DNA of 64,000 nt from positions 19,403,645 to 19,467,644 of the forward strand of contig NC_067205.1 of NCBI RefSeq assembly GCF_026262505.1. Direction: 5' to 3'. Every line of letters starts with the position of its first letter. Within the stretch, counting starts at the first letter, position 1. Origin of the DNA: Trichomonas vaginalis G3. Lineage: Eukaryota; Parabasalia; Trichomonadida; Trichomonadidae. The notes beneath the pieces are model-generated. The model did not search any database. It saw only the letters and a program-made list of their open reading frames with translations, and had not been told where the DNA came from. The translations under genes were made by a program, and so were the position numbers. Below, one piece after another: positions 1 to 9,938 of this stretch.

Positions 1-2
1 AA

Positions 3-1859
3 TCTAAACTCGAAACAGAACCAAAAGTTGAAGATAATAATTTTGATATTCAAAATGGATCAGAAAACATCGAAAAAGACAACAAAGAACCACATATATC
101 TCAAAATGATCCAATTACAAACAAAGAAACTGAAGAAAAACCAGAAGTCAAAATTATTGCAGGATTTACAATTGAAAAATCAAACAAAAAAACAACTAAT
201 CAACAAATTGACGAAGAAGTACAATCAATTCCAGAAGATATGCTTGAAGACATGTTAGATATCTATCAAAGTATTGACAACAAAAATAATTCTAATGAAA
301 ACGAATCATTTGAAATTTGTCAACCAAGAAGAGAAAGTCTTAGCATCGGAAAACGAACAGGAAACGAAGAATCAGTTATAATTTCTTCAATTGACGAAGA
401 TGACTTTGATCCATTAAACGACATGATGGAATTTACAAACATTATGAATTTATCTGATTCAAGTGATATTTTGAACTCAAATGGAGATCCATTCTCAGAT
501 ATCCCAGTTGAAGCACTTAAAGACATGCTTGAGATAGAAGATGACGAAACAGTTGAAGATTTTCGTTCACGAAATAAACCTAAAACATTTATAAAACCTA
601 AACAAAACACAAAACTTAAACCAATTAAAAGTAAAAAACCAAAACCACAAAGTAAATCAAAAGAAGAAATTCCTTCTAAACCGAAAAAGAATTTTACACT
701 TGAAACACCAAAAGTTCAAGAACTTAATTTACCTAAAGCTAAAACAATCACATTAGACAGAAAGATACAAAATGTCAATGTTATTCATGATGGTGGTTTT
801 GTTGTTGAACGACGAACAGATCTTAATTTGATTGTTAGTGATTTTTCAAAACCATCTTCACAACAATTACCTCCACAACAAAATATATCAACAGAAAAGT
901 TCTTCAATACACGTCCAACAGAAGGAACACAAATCGGCCAAAAACTTGTTGGTCAAACGAAGTCATTTGAATTCAATCCAAATGATCTTCCACCAGATTC
1001 ATCAACACAAACACCAAAGATATCATCATTTGACTTCCAACCTTTATCACAAACAGCATCATACCAAGCTCCATCTTCATTGTCATCATTTGCTACTAAA
1101 CAATCTATATTTAACAATCAGTCACAACAACAATTTCAACAACATCCTCAACTTGTTCAAAATAATAACCCTTATCCACAAATTATTCCTCCAACAGTAC
1201 AACAACAATTTATTTCTCCTGTTCCTCCACAACAACAAATACAACAACAACTTCCTCAGGAAACACCAATTGTCAATGAAGATCCAACAAAGATATTGAA
1301 AGAGAAAACTAATGCATCAGCAGCACCAATTGAATTGATTGAAGAACTTAAGCGATTGCGTCATCAAGTTAATGAACAAGAGAAACGACAGAAGTCAAAT
1401 ACTCTTCCACCTGGTTTTGCAGTTAAATCTAAAGGTCCATTACCAGTTTTACCACACTTAGATGGTTCCGATCTTAAAACAGAAGGATTTCTTGAACCAG
1501 AAACATTCGGATCTAAAGAAGACGACATCGACGAAATTTCATTTAACAACACATCCAATCCTAGCTCTCGTAATTCAGCGATGAGTTCGAATTGGAGTGG
1601 TCCAGGAATGAACACAGTCCCTCCTCCACCTGTCATCACTATGAGTGACACCGATGTCTCTCCAACAAAGCGACACATTCGTACATCTATGAAAGATCGG
1701 AAGAACAGAGCAAATAACAAGTCCGAACTTATTTTGATGCAGAAGACATCTAAATCTAAGAAGAACACGGCACAAATCTTCAGTCTTATTGCTATTTGTG
1801 CTATTCTCGCCATCATTCTTGGAATCATGTCATTCTACTTCATGCCTTCTGTTTTGTAA
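3..1859 (+). CDS. Low-complexity, tail-anchored membrane protein, 5' partial
   Basis: The reading frame is open from the first bases of the window, so the start lies to the left. The first in-frame ATG inside the window, at 240, is probably not the start, because the codons before it read the same acidic, Lys/Asn-rich protein. The visible 618 codons are acidic at first, then rich in Lys/Pro, then rich in Gln/Pro (about 1050-1260), and then Ser/Thr-rich. A short charged helical stretch (ELIEELKRLRHQVNEQEKRQ) suggests a coiled coil. The last 30 residues form one hydrophobic segment (IFSLIAICAILAIILGIMSF) with only a few residues after it and a basic stretch before it, the layout of a C-terminal tail anchor facing the cytosol. 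No enzymatic domain was recognised. The family is unknown to me; a tethering or SNARE-like membrane-contact role is possible but unproven. Confidence 0.7.
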   Translation, partial: SKLETEPKVEDNNFDIQNGSENIEKDNKEPHISQNDPITNKETEEKPEVKIIAGFTIEKSNKKTTNQQIDEEVQSIPEDMLEDMLDIYQSIDNKNNSNENESFEICQPRRESLSIGKRTGNEESVIISSIDEDDFDPLNDMMEFTNIMNLSDSSDILNSNGDPFSDIPVEALKDMLEIEDDETVEDFRSRNKPKTFIKPKQNTKLKPIKSKKPKPQSKSKEEIPSKPKKNFTLETPKVQELNLPKAKTITLDRKIQNVNVIHDGGFVVERRTDLNLIVSDFSKPSSQQLPPQQNISTEKFFNTRPTEGTQIGQKLVGQTKSFEFNPNDLPPDSSTQTPKISSFDFQPLSQTASYQAPSSLSSFATKQSIFNNQSQQQFQQHPQLVQNNNPYPQIIPPTVQQQFISPVPPQQQIQQQLPQETPIVNEDPTKILKEKTNASAAPIELIEELKRLRHQVNEQEKRQKSNTLPPGFAVKSKGPLPVLPHLDGSDLKTEGFLEPETFGSKEDDIDEISFNNTSNPSSRNSAMSSNWSGPGMNTVPPPPVITMSDTDVSPTKRHIRTSMKDRKNRANNKSELILMQKTSKSKKNTAQIFSLIAICAILAIILGIMSFYFMPSVL

Positions 1860-1953
1860 TAAATAATAAATAAAAACTCTTTTGAAGAATTTTCAGCACC
1901 ATTTAAATAACTTTATCTTTCATAAAAAAATCTATTTTTATGTTTGAAGATTC

Positions 1954-2945
1954 TTATTGTTTACTGAATAACAAAGAAGGCATCAAATACATATCAGAAA
2001 GAAACTTTATGGATGTACATAATGAACAAATTTTATTATCCTTGATTCCGACAAATAATAATACTATTTCAAGATTTCCTTCACATGGACTTAATCCAAC
2101 GAATGTTAAATTATTCATAAATGATTCTGTTCCTTGATCTGCTTCATCAACATTTCCTCTTTTTGAAAAACTATCAATACTGCATTGATGTATAATAACT
2201 TGTCCATCATATTCTCCATGAAGTAAAACTCCATTATTATTTTGTAGATTGTTTTGGAAAGATGAATGGAAAACATCAAGTTTATTATATCCACAAACAA
2301 CTACTCCCCAGAAATCTTTTTCTTCAGAATTATTGATATAATTACATCGTTCAATAATTCCTGGGCATTTCCAAAACGTAGTAACCATACTATCAGTTGC
2401 ATTTAAATTCTCAAAATTACAAAATGAAACATTTCCTGTTGAATTAAGAGTATAAAAATTGAAACCTGGTTTTTGTTTTGAAATGCAGTTTGAAAAATTT
2501 GTTTGTGAAAGTGATTCAACGCCATATCTCTGGGAAACAATACAATCTACTAAACCATTTCCTCCATTATAAATTGATCCTTGGAGGATTGTACTGTTGA
2601 TTTTGCCATTGAGATAAATAACATGGCCCCATGAAGAAATACTATTTTCAAATGAACAGAATTTATCAATAATAACGTGGGTATGATTAGAACTATATAT
2701 ATATACTGTACCTGGACCTTGTGAAAAAACGTTTTCGTATAGCAAAATTGAGTAATCATCTGCTTTTCCGAATTTAACCGCCCTGTCTTGTAGGTTAATG
2801 AATTTGCAGATATAAATAAAGCATTTGTTTTCTGTTGCAATCGTTTTTTGATTCTCACATGTGATGACATTAGAAGGAGGACTAATATCTTCATAATAAA
2901 GACTCCAAACGCTATATTGATCTTCATCTCTATGATAATATTTTT
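1954..2945 (-). pseudogene. Surface beta-helix family, startless cassette (copy 1)
   Basis: An open frame of about 330 codons runs on the minus strand with no ATG at its expected beginning. The readable protein begins near YYHRDEDQYSVWSLYYEDI and continues through CKFINLQDRAVKF, NVFSQGPGTVYI, IIDKFCSFENS, INSTILQGSIYNGGN and NVSFCNFENLNATD. Short Asn/Ser/Cys-rich strands repeat about every 20-25 residues, as expected for a right-handed parallel beta-helix of secreted trichomonad surface proteins. Neither signal peptide nor membrane anchor is present. Two further copies on the same strand, at 24.3 kb and 37.8 kb, read the same protein over the same span. The body is free of stops, so it is either a recent truncation or a sequence kept open for recombination. 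Surface location is inferred from the family. Confidence 0.6.
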
Positions 2946-3414
2946 TAAAATAAAATATTATAAAAGAGACAATGAGAGTTAAAATTCAATGATAAATAAA
3001 AAAAGTCACATTTTTCATAACGATTAAATATGTCAACATTGGTACAAAATCAAATTTCAACAACATACTCAATATTTTGAGATTAAAAAAATCTGACAAG
3101 AAAAACAATTCTTATCAAAAAATTGGGAAAACGGTGTGACTGACAGGACCCTACTTTAAATAAATGAAGCGTATAAAATATAAATCAAAAGACTAACCTA
3201 TCAGTTTGTGAATTATTCCTTTACTGAGAATGAGAATACTTCTCATTCTCAGTAAAAGAGTTTAATTATGCTTCAATTTCTGATTTGAAGATCTCATATT
3301 AATTTTGAAACCTTAAAACTTGATTCAAAACGCAAAAATCATGAATCATTCTTATTATTGGTTGATTTATGATTACAATTGTTGAATATATTTGAAGAAA
3401 TCGACTTTTTGACT
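2946..3414. other. Intergenic stretch with one strong hairpin
   Basis: No gene was seen. The stretch is AT-rich. Its only clear structure is the perfect hairpin at 3220-3256, listed separately. Confidence 0.5.
3220..3256. repeat. Perfect 17-bp hairpin with 3-nt loop
   Basis: The arm TTTACTGAGAATGAGAA is followed by the loop TAC and then by its exact reverse complement. Such a tight and perfect palindrome in AT-rich intergenic DNA is unlikely by chance. It sits about 275 bases upstream of beta-helix copy 1 and about 160 bases from the TIR element at 3419. Function unknown; it may mark a rearrangement site. Confidence 0.75.
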
Positions 3415-3418
3415 TTAA

Positions 3419-4185
3419 GGGTGGCGGAAAGTGATGTGACCGAATAACAAAAAGTGAAAATAACTAAATAAATATTTGAAATTCTTTTGTTATTGTAGCA
3501 TAACTAAATAGTATATACAAATAAGTCTTTACTACATAGTTTGTATAGTCTGAAGTCTTTATCTGGTAGAGAAATAATGAATGAAAAAAATGAATTTTCA
3601 ACTGTATCTAGTCTCTGGTTATTGAATTAATATCAAAAATACTTAAGGTATGCAATATAGGTACATAAATCTATCTTTTCTATTAAGCAAAACCCGTATC
3701 TATTAAATTCGTCCAAGATGTAATAAGTGATGAGATCTGGAACTACTTATCAATTTTGCACAAAATCAATGTATGAGAATAAATAACATATAAATATCAA
3801 TTACTTCCGATACTTTTCGTTACAATTTGCTCCCATTCAGAGTTTAATTAGATTTGTATCTAGTCTTTCAATATAAGATATGGAATCTTTCTTTATATTT
3901 AAATATATATAAGCTATTGTTATCTATATTTTCTATTGAGTAAATTTTGTGTTTAAAGCTCCAATCATGAGATATTTAAAGTTTTTCATCCCTATCAAAC
4001 GTATAATTCACATATTTATCATAGGAGGGAAAACCAAAAGCTTTCATATATGATAATAAAATTAAGGCACACATATACTACTACAAATAAATTTTGTATC
4101 CATATAATTTTTACCAAAAGATATCAAAAATATGATGAGATAATAGCATTTTATTTTTGGTCATTCACTTCACTTTCCGCCACCC
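3419..4185. mobile_element. Non-autonomous TIR element flanked by TTAA
   Basis: The left end begins GGGTGGCGGAAAGTGATGTGA and the right end, read inward on the other strand, begins GGGTGGCGGAAAGTGAAGTG. The inverted repeat is therefore about 21 bases with one mismatch. TTAA stands directly outside both ends (3415-3418 and 4186-4189). That fits a piggyBac-type TTAA duplication, or a TA duplication if the TIR is taken one base longer. The 767-bp interior is AT-rich and has no credible ORF, so this is a MITE-like deletion derivative that would need a transposase from elsewhere. Confidence 0.75.
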
Positions 4186-4355
4186 TTAAATGAAATTCAT
4201 TCATCTTAAAAAAATAACATAAAAAATGATGAGGAGATAAGCATTAAATCAGCTATAATATAAACTTTGCAAAGAGTTTAAAATCACGTAATATAATTAG
4301 ATATAATAAATTAATGCTTCATAAGAATTATCAAACAAAGATAGTTTATTATATG

Positions 4356-5129
4356 TTATTGTGCTGTCTTTTCTTCGATTTTTTCTTCTGAATTTGCTTT
4401 ATCATTTTGTGTTTCTGGTTTTGTTTCTTCTTGTTGTGAATTATCAGGTTGCTCTTCTTTAGTATTTTCTGGTTCAGGTGCTTTGTCCTGTGGTTTTGAC
4501 TTTGCAGCCTTTTTTTCGTTGTATTCTTGAAGTTCTGCTTCAAGGCCTTTGATAGTATCGGCAAGTTCTTGTTCTTCCTTAGATGTATCCAATTTCTTGT
4601 AGCCTTCGACAATTTCTGTAATTTCTTGGCAAAATTCGGAAGCATCTGTAGAAAGAGCAGTGCAACTTGCCGTGTATAAGACTAAGAAGCAAGGAAGAAG
4701 TGAATTAGATTCTGTGTTTGTCTTCTGGAACTCTTCGACAAACTTAAGTAAATGTTCTTTCTCTTGTTCAATATTTTCTAATGTTTCTTCATTACGAACA
4801 TCTTTAATATCATCTTGGTATTGGTTGAATAACTTTTGAGTATGAGAAAACTTATCTTCTAAGTCTTTGATTGAATTGATTGTTGGAACGATTTTCTTTA
4901 CGAATGTAGAAAATGAGTTAGCGAACCTAGCACCAGAGTTTACAAAGCGTTCGTATATCGGGCGAAGCTCTTCTGGGCTACTTTTGGCAAAAGCAAAAAA
5001 AGATTTTGCAAAATAGTCATGAAGATCTGAAGAAACGTTTTCAAGAGCTTCGTTCTGCTTTTTGATAGCTTTTTCTAATCGAGGAAGATGCTCTGGTTTA
5101 GGAAGAGGCGGAACAACACTCTTCAACAT
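4356..5129 (-). CDS. Coiled-coil protein with acidic, low-complexity C-terminus
   Basis: Hypothetical protein of 257 residues if it starts at MLKSVVPPLPKPEHL. An in-frame ATG 13 codons upstream (5168) is less likely, because the extra residues come from an A/T homopolymer leader and a TCA-type sequence lies just before the downstream ATG. Residues about 10-200 are helical and charged. They resemble in style a BAR or spectrin-like coiled coil, but no motif allows a firm assignment. From about residue 195 the protein becomes Lys/Glu/Pro/Gln-rich (SKPQDKAPEPENTKEEQPD) and is probably disordered. There is no signal peptide and no TM segment, so a cytosolic, possibly membrane-remodelling or scaffold role is an inference. 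Confidence 0.7.
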   Translation of the reverse strand: MLKSVVPPLPKPEHLPRLEKAIKKQNEALENVSSDLHDYFAKSFFAFAKSSPEELRPIYERFVNSGARFANSFSTFVKKIVPTINSIKDLEDKFSHTQKLFNQYQDDIKDVRNEETLENIEQEKEHLLKFVEEFQKTNTESNSLLPCFLVLYTASCTALSTDASEFCQEITEIVEGYKKLDTSKEEQELADTIKGLEAELQEYNEKKAAKSKPQDKAPEPENTKEEQPDNSQQEETKPETQNDKANSEEKIEEKTAQ

Positions 5130-5428
5130 AAAAATTTTTTTTTGATAAAAAAAATTTTCAATCGTCAATTTTAATAAAATTAGTGGCGCGCAGCATCACT
5201 CCCTTCTTGGCAAAATCAAATTTAGCCATTTGGAGTTGTCGAAAGCATATTTTCATGACTGGCATCCATCCTTATAACTTGATTTGAATTTTATTTGCTT
5301 TACGCGATTGAACCTTCAAATAATCTAAAGACAACACAATTGTTGATGTAAAAAGCTTCCAGCACTCTCAAACGATAGTAGTTATCCGGATTTCATTTTG
5401 AAATTGATATCTATAGGCATCTTCCCAG

Positions 5429-6646
5429 ATGAAGAATTTTTTTTTACTTCAATTCAAAATATTCTATGAAACTATTCAAATCATTATTTTGAAAGTTGAT
5501 TTGCGAAAAAGAACATATGGGATCTGTTTTTGCAGATGTTCCGGCTTTTTCTGGCAATATAATTCCAAAATTAATATAAGCAAGTTTATCGACTTTGTTC
5601 CTGCAGATCATACATTCATACAATTGCAATACAACTCTCCGATTAATCAGCAAGAAGATTTCTTTAAATATTATAAGAATCCGAAATATACTCTTGCTTG
5701 GAATCAAGAAGCAAGGCAATTAAATCAAACATACATAGAAGCATATCAAGTATATGTTAATGGCATAGGTGGATTCTCAATAGAAAATAATTTTTACACA
5801 ATGCGTTACTTTCCACGCTGGAAAAACGTTGAAAGACTGCGAAATTTTACAGGAAATGTAGTGTCACATTATCCTCATGTAATTGTTTTAGGATACAATG
5901 AATGCATTCGAAAATTTTGACATTTAGTCGAAGATTTCTTTCAACCTTTTGTATTATTACCACAAGAAGTTATTTCTACAGCACACGTTCTTTGTGCTGG
6001 CTTTCAGCCAGTTCTCGATGAATTTTTAGATATTTTTTCAATTCCTCAAGAACGAAGAATCAAAATTAAGAAATCAGATTGGATAGCATGCGATAAGATA
6101 TACACATATATAAATCCCCTTATTTATCTCAACTTTTATGGCATTGCTACGAAACAATTAAAAATTTTATTTCATGAGACATATAAACTTGACAACATCA
6201 CTGCAACAAGATATTGTTTAGGCAATAGAGGATATTACAAGCCTAGGTATGTTCATAATTTTGATGAAGTCTGCAATAGCGTTCGATTACGTTTTCCAAA
6301 CATCAAATGGGAGATACTTACAGATGATTGTTACAGTTTATCTGATGCAGCCAAAGCGTGGTCAAGTGTGAAGTTTCTTTTTGCTCCAACTGGCTCGAAT
6401 ATCGTTAAATGCATCTTTATGAAGGACAAAACATTCATAATCTGTATAGGAACACATATGCCAGACTACTCCATTGCAATATTTACGACCGCATGCAATA
6501 TTTATAGTATTCACTATTTTGGCTTGAGATGTATGCATTTGAGTGGAAATGGAACTTCTATCAATGCAGAGCTTGTAGTGAAAATGATTAATTACGGCAT
6601 TGATTTTCTTCAAACTCATAAATGGCCCAAAAATTCCGGATTATAA
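5429..6646 (+). pseudogene. GT61/DUF563-like glycosyltransferase with one in-frame TGA
   Basis: One frame reads from 5429 to 6646 and is interrupted only by TGA at 5918-5920. Before it the protein runs to VIVLGYNECIRKF and after it continues HLVEDFFQPFVLLPQEV, so both halves belong to one polypeptide of about 405 codons. The second half ends in the pattern LFAPTGSNIVKCIFMKDKT, followed by an I-x-C-I strand. This is the nucleotide-sugar-binding end of GT61 enzymes (EGF-domain O-GlcNAc and xylosyltransferase type), which is usually HGAGLTN; here the His is Thr. The expected role is Golgi/ER glycan addition. The N-terminal 25 residues are hydrophobic and could be a signal anchor, but the start is uncertain. 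A single nonsense change suggests recent loss, a sequencing error, or readthrough. Confidence 0.65.
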
Positions 6647-6682
6647 TTATAATTATAATTTTTGATTTTTGTTATTGTAATA

Positions 6683-7925
6683 AACAGAAATTCATCAAAA
6701 GTGACAGCTCTCAATTTTTTGACATTTGTAAATTCTAAATTGAATGAGAAAAATGAAATAATACTAAGCATAATACAATATTCTAGATTTAATTATAATT
6801 AGGAAAAAGTTAGTTTTGAGAGTACTTTTCATAGGCATATAGAATGAAATCTTCTGAAAAATAATATCACATAAACTCATATTATTTTCTAATATATAAC
6901 TATTTTATATAAAAATCAAATTCAATGATCTTAAAAGCGAAGGATAAACCACAAAATTTACGAATATAATGAGTGGGAATATAATGCTTATCTATCATAA
7001 AACCATATGAAATATCAATTTTTGCTTTACGCCTAATTTTTGACGACAATTAGCAAAAAATGTTAAATGTTAACACTCAGTCCATTTGAATATGAAAAAT
7101 AAAATTGACTTTGATTAAATGTTTTTATTTATCATGCAATTCTTCTTGCGACCAAAGATTTGAATAAAAGTTCAAAAAATAAGATAGCTTAAAAAATAAT
7201 ATACGGTAGTGTTTACTAATAGATGAATAGTATATAAATTCTATTAAAATGGATTTGATCCAAAAAAATATATAAAATTTGATCATAAATAAAATCGTTT
7301 TAAATTACTTCTTCATTTAAATTATAACAATTATTTTTGGTTTTATATTTTTTTGGATCAAATCCATTTTAATAGAATTTATATACTATTCATCTATTAG
7401 TAAACACTACCGTATATTATTTTTTAAGCTATCTTATTTTTTGAACTTTTATTCCAAACCTTTGGTCGCAAGAAGAATTGCATGATAAATAAAAACATTT
7501 AATCAAAGTCAATTTTATTTTTCATATTCAAATGGACTGAGTGTTAACATTTAACATTTTTTGCTAATTGTCGTCAAAAATTAGGCGTAAAGCAAAAATT
7601 GATATTTCATATGGTTTTATGATAGATAAGCATTATATTCCCACTCATTATATTCGTAAATTTTGTGGTTTATCCTTCGCTTTTAAGATCATTGAATTTG
7701 ATTTTTATATAAAATAGTTATATATTAGAAAATAATATGAGTTTATGTGATATTATTTTTCAGAAGATTTTGTGTTCTTCTTCAAAATTTTATTTTTTTT
7801 ATTAAAAAGAATCTTTACAAAATATACATTTACTTTAATTAATATTTAAAAACGTGCTCTATCAAAAGTTCCAAAAATTCAATATTTTAGCTTTTCTGAG
7901 GTGTCACTTTTGATGAATTTCTGTT
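6683..7925. mobile_element. Foldback TIR element with TA target duplication
   Basis: The two ends are exact 24-bp inverted repeats (6683-6706 and 7902-7925, beginning AACAGAAATTCATCAAAAGT). Each is flanked outside by TA (6681-6682 and 7926-7927), as in Tc1/mariner-type transposition. Behind the ends the arms first diverge (about 6707-6850 versus 7767-7901). They then become nearly identical inverted repeats over more than 400 bp (about 6850-7277 and 7341-7766), around a loop of about 60 bp. No transposase ORF is present. The near-perfect inner arms imply recent origin or gene conversion between arms. Confidence 0.8.
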
Positions 7926-8105
7926 TACAACATTATATCTATAAATTGACTTGTAATAGTTAAAATATATTTTATTTGAGTTGTTTTAAAATATGTTTTA
8001 TTTGAGTTGTTTTAATCGTCGTTCCTTTTCTCAAAAAGTGACTAATATATTTTGAAAATTATTTTTCATGAGAAATTAATTTGATTTCATGACTAAATCT
8101 AAATT
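7926..8105. other. Spacer between two TIR elements
   Basis: This 180-bp AT-rich spacer separates the TA-flanked foldback from the element at 8106. It contains an imperfect direct repeat (AAAATATNTTTTATTTGAGT twice at about 7963-8005). The right 10 bases (8096-8105, AATCTAAATT) are the target duplication of the next element. Confidence 0.5.
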
Positions 8106-8936
8106 ATACATGGCACGGCGGGCGCAAAAAGTGACAAAATAGAATACCTATGGTGGCAAGACAAAGGAAACATTTTTGTAAGGCAAACATTATATCAAAT
8201 ACCTTTACTTTGTAATAAGAAATATAATTATCACGAAATTACAAATAAATATTGTTTAATATAATTAATAGCAAAATTCTTTTTTATTATTTCCCTTAAG
8301 ACCGTACTTATTAAGTATACGTATAACAAGCTTGTACTGCATGTATTAGTTAATAGAACAAAAGAAAATGAGCTCAAATGAAAAAAATTTTCATGCTATT
8401 TTGGAAATATGCATATTCGAAGTATGAGAGTTGTAAACACTGAGAATTTTAAGCTTTGGTTGATGATAGTCTTTAATTTTTCTTGAAGTAGTAAATTATT
8501 TGATATGAAAATTTAATGGCCAGCATAATCAATCGTGCGTTTCGTTTCTTGATTGAGAAACGATGATTGTGTGCTAATGATTATGGATACCTGACCATTA
8601 TCAAAAAAATTGGCCTTGATTTTTGAATACTTTACAAGCGCCCCTCCCAGTGGGCGCGGGCGCAAGTGATCGGGTCAAAAAAAATCATAAAAATATTCAA
8701 AATTGCAATTTTAATAGATGTTTAAGAAGTAAATGTATTAATAACGATATTTCATAGTACAAAATGTGTTCAATCTCTTCGTAAATCATTCAAAAAAATC
8801 AAAAGAATTTCCAAAATTCAATTTTTTTAGTAAAATTTATATCTTCTTCTATCGTCTCCTCCCCACCAGTGGGAGCCACCGGAGGCGCGGGCGGCGCCGC
8901 TGGCGCCAAAAAAGTAGCGCCCATCGTGCCATGTAT
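8106..8936. mobile_element. MULE-like TIR element with 10-bp target duplication
   Basis: The left end ATACATGGCACGGCGGGCGC and the inverted right end ATACATGGCACGATGGGCGC match at 18 of 20 bases. The 10-bp sequence AATCTAAATT stands on both sides (8096-8105 and 8937-8946). A duplication of 9-11 bp fits Mutator-like elements, which are common in trichomonads. The interior has no transposase. Its base composition is mixed: AT-rich DNA interrupted by GC-rich blocks (8640-8675 and 8860-8930) full of short palindromes such as GGCGGCGCCGCTGGCGCC. It is inserted immediately 5' of the beta-helix pseudogene that starts near 8977. Confidence 0.8.
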
Positions 8937-8976
8937 AATCTAAATTATATTAAACGATCATGTCAACATTATTTAC

Positions 8977-9938
8977 ATGAGTCAACACTCAGAAATGCGT
9001 ATAGAACGAATTCAAAAGCTCTCTTTGGAACTTCAACGAAGTTTTTCAGATTATTACGATGCTGTTGATCCTACTATTAAAACAGAGAACGAAACTATAT
9101 TTGGAAGTAGTGGTAATTACTATATTAATCATGCAATATTTTCATTCCATTACCAAAAACGAGCAATTTTCCTTAAATCCAACAGCAAAGCGTTACTCGA
9201 AACATGCACATTTTACAATAACAGCTCCACAGGAAAGGGTGGATCATTCTATATCGACAATTCTGACTGTGTCTTAGTTCATATTTGTTTATTACTTTCA
9301 TCAACTACTAATGTTGGATGTGCATATTACATTGATTCATCTTCTGATAGTAACAAAAAAATTATGCATTTGAATGTTCAGTTTCAGAATGCAGCGGAAA
9401 CATTGTTTCTCTTTATCATAAGTATGGAGGTATCCAAGTAAGTAACATGAATACATCTTATCACAAAATTACTTCTTTTGCTGGGTATGTACTTGAAAGA
9501 CCAACAGGAACAGGAATTATGAATTTCACAACAGCTTCGAATTCATCATCTACTCAAACATGTGTAATTTACAATGCTGGTAATTTTAATATTACAAAAT
9601 GTAATTATTTAAACAATGAATATACAGGAAGTGATAGTGCAATAATTTATTGTTCTACTTCAACTTCATATTCAAATTGTTCATTCATAGGAAACAAAGG
9701 AAACTATTTATTTTTAAATAAACCAATTATTGATAATTGTTACTTTGATGAAAACAATTTCACTCAAACTGTAAGTAATAATCCAGTTACTTTTGAATCA
9801 ATTCAACCATTTGATTTCCATATATCTCATTATTCAACAGAAAAATGTTCTGCTACATATTTTTATAATAAAAAACATTCATTTAATGAAGAATTTATGC
9901 AATTAAAGAAAATGAGATATATTTATCGAAGACGTTGA
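8977..9938 (+). pseudogene. Beta-helix surface protein fragment with frameshift
   Basis: Two overlapping plus-strand frames make one protein. The first (from 8977) reads ALLETCTFYNNSSTGKGGSF and YIDNSDCVLVHIC. It shifts near 9375-9390 into the frame reading SECSGNIVSLYHKYGGIQVS, which goes on through NFNITKCNYLNNEYTGSD and SYSNCSFIGNKGNY to 9938. The Cys-Asn-rich strands in about 25-residue register are those of the parallel beta-helix (Pmp-like) surface proteins. There is neither a signal peptide nor a C-terminal anchor, and the TIR element just upstream may have removed the 5' part. Confidence 0.6.

Noticed and set aside
832-1299. 155-codon ORF in another frame of the first gene
   Set aside because: His/Asn/Leu-rich translation of a Gln/Pro-coding region; a frame shadow of the long partial gene.
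4349-4645. 98-codon ORF overlapping the coiled-coil gene
   Set aside because: Out-of-frame reading of the Lys/Glu-rich tail of the real gene.
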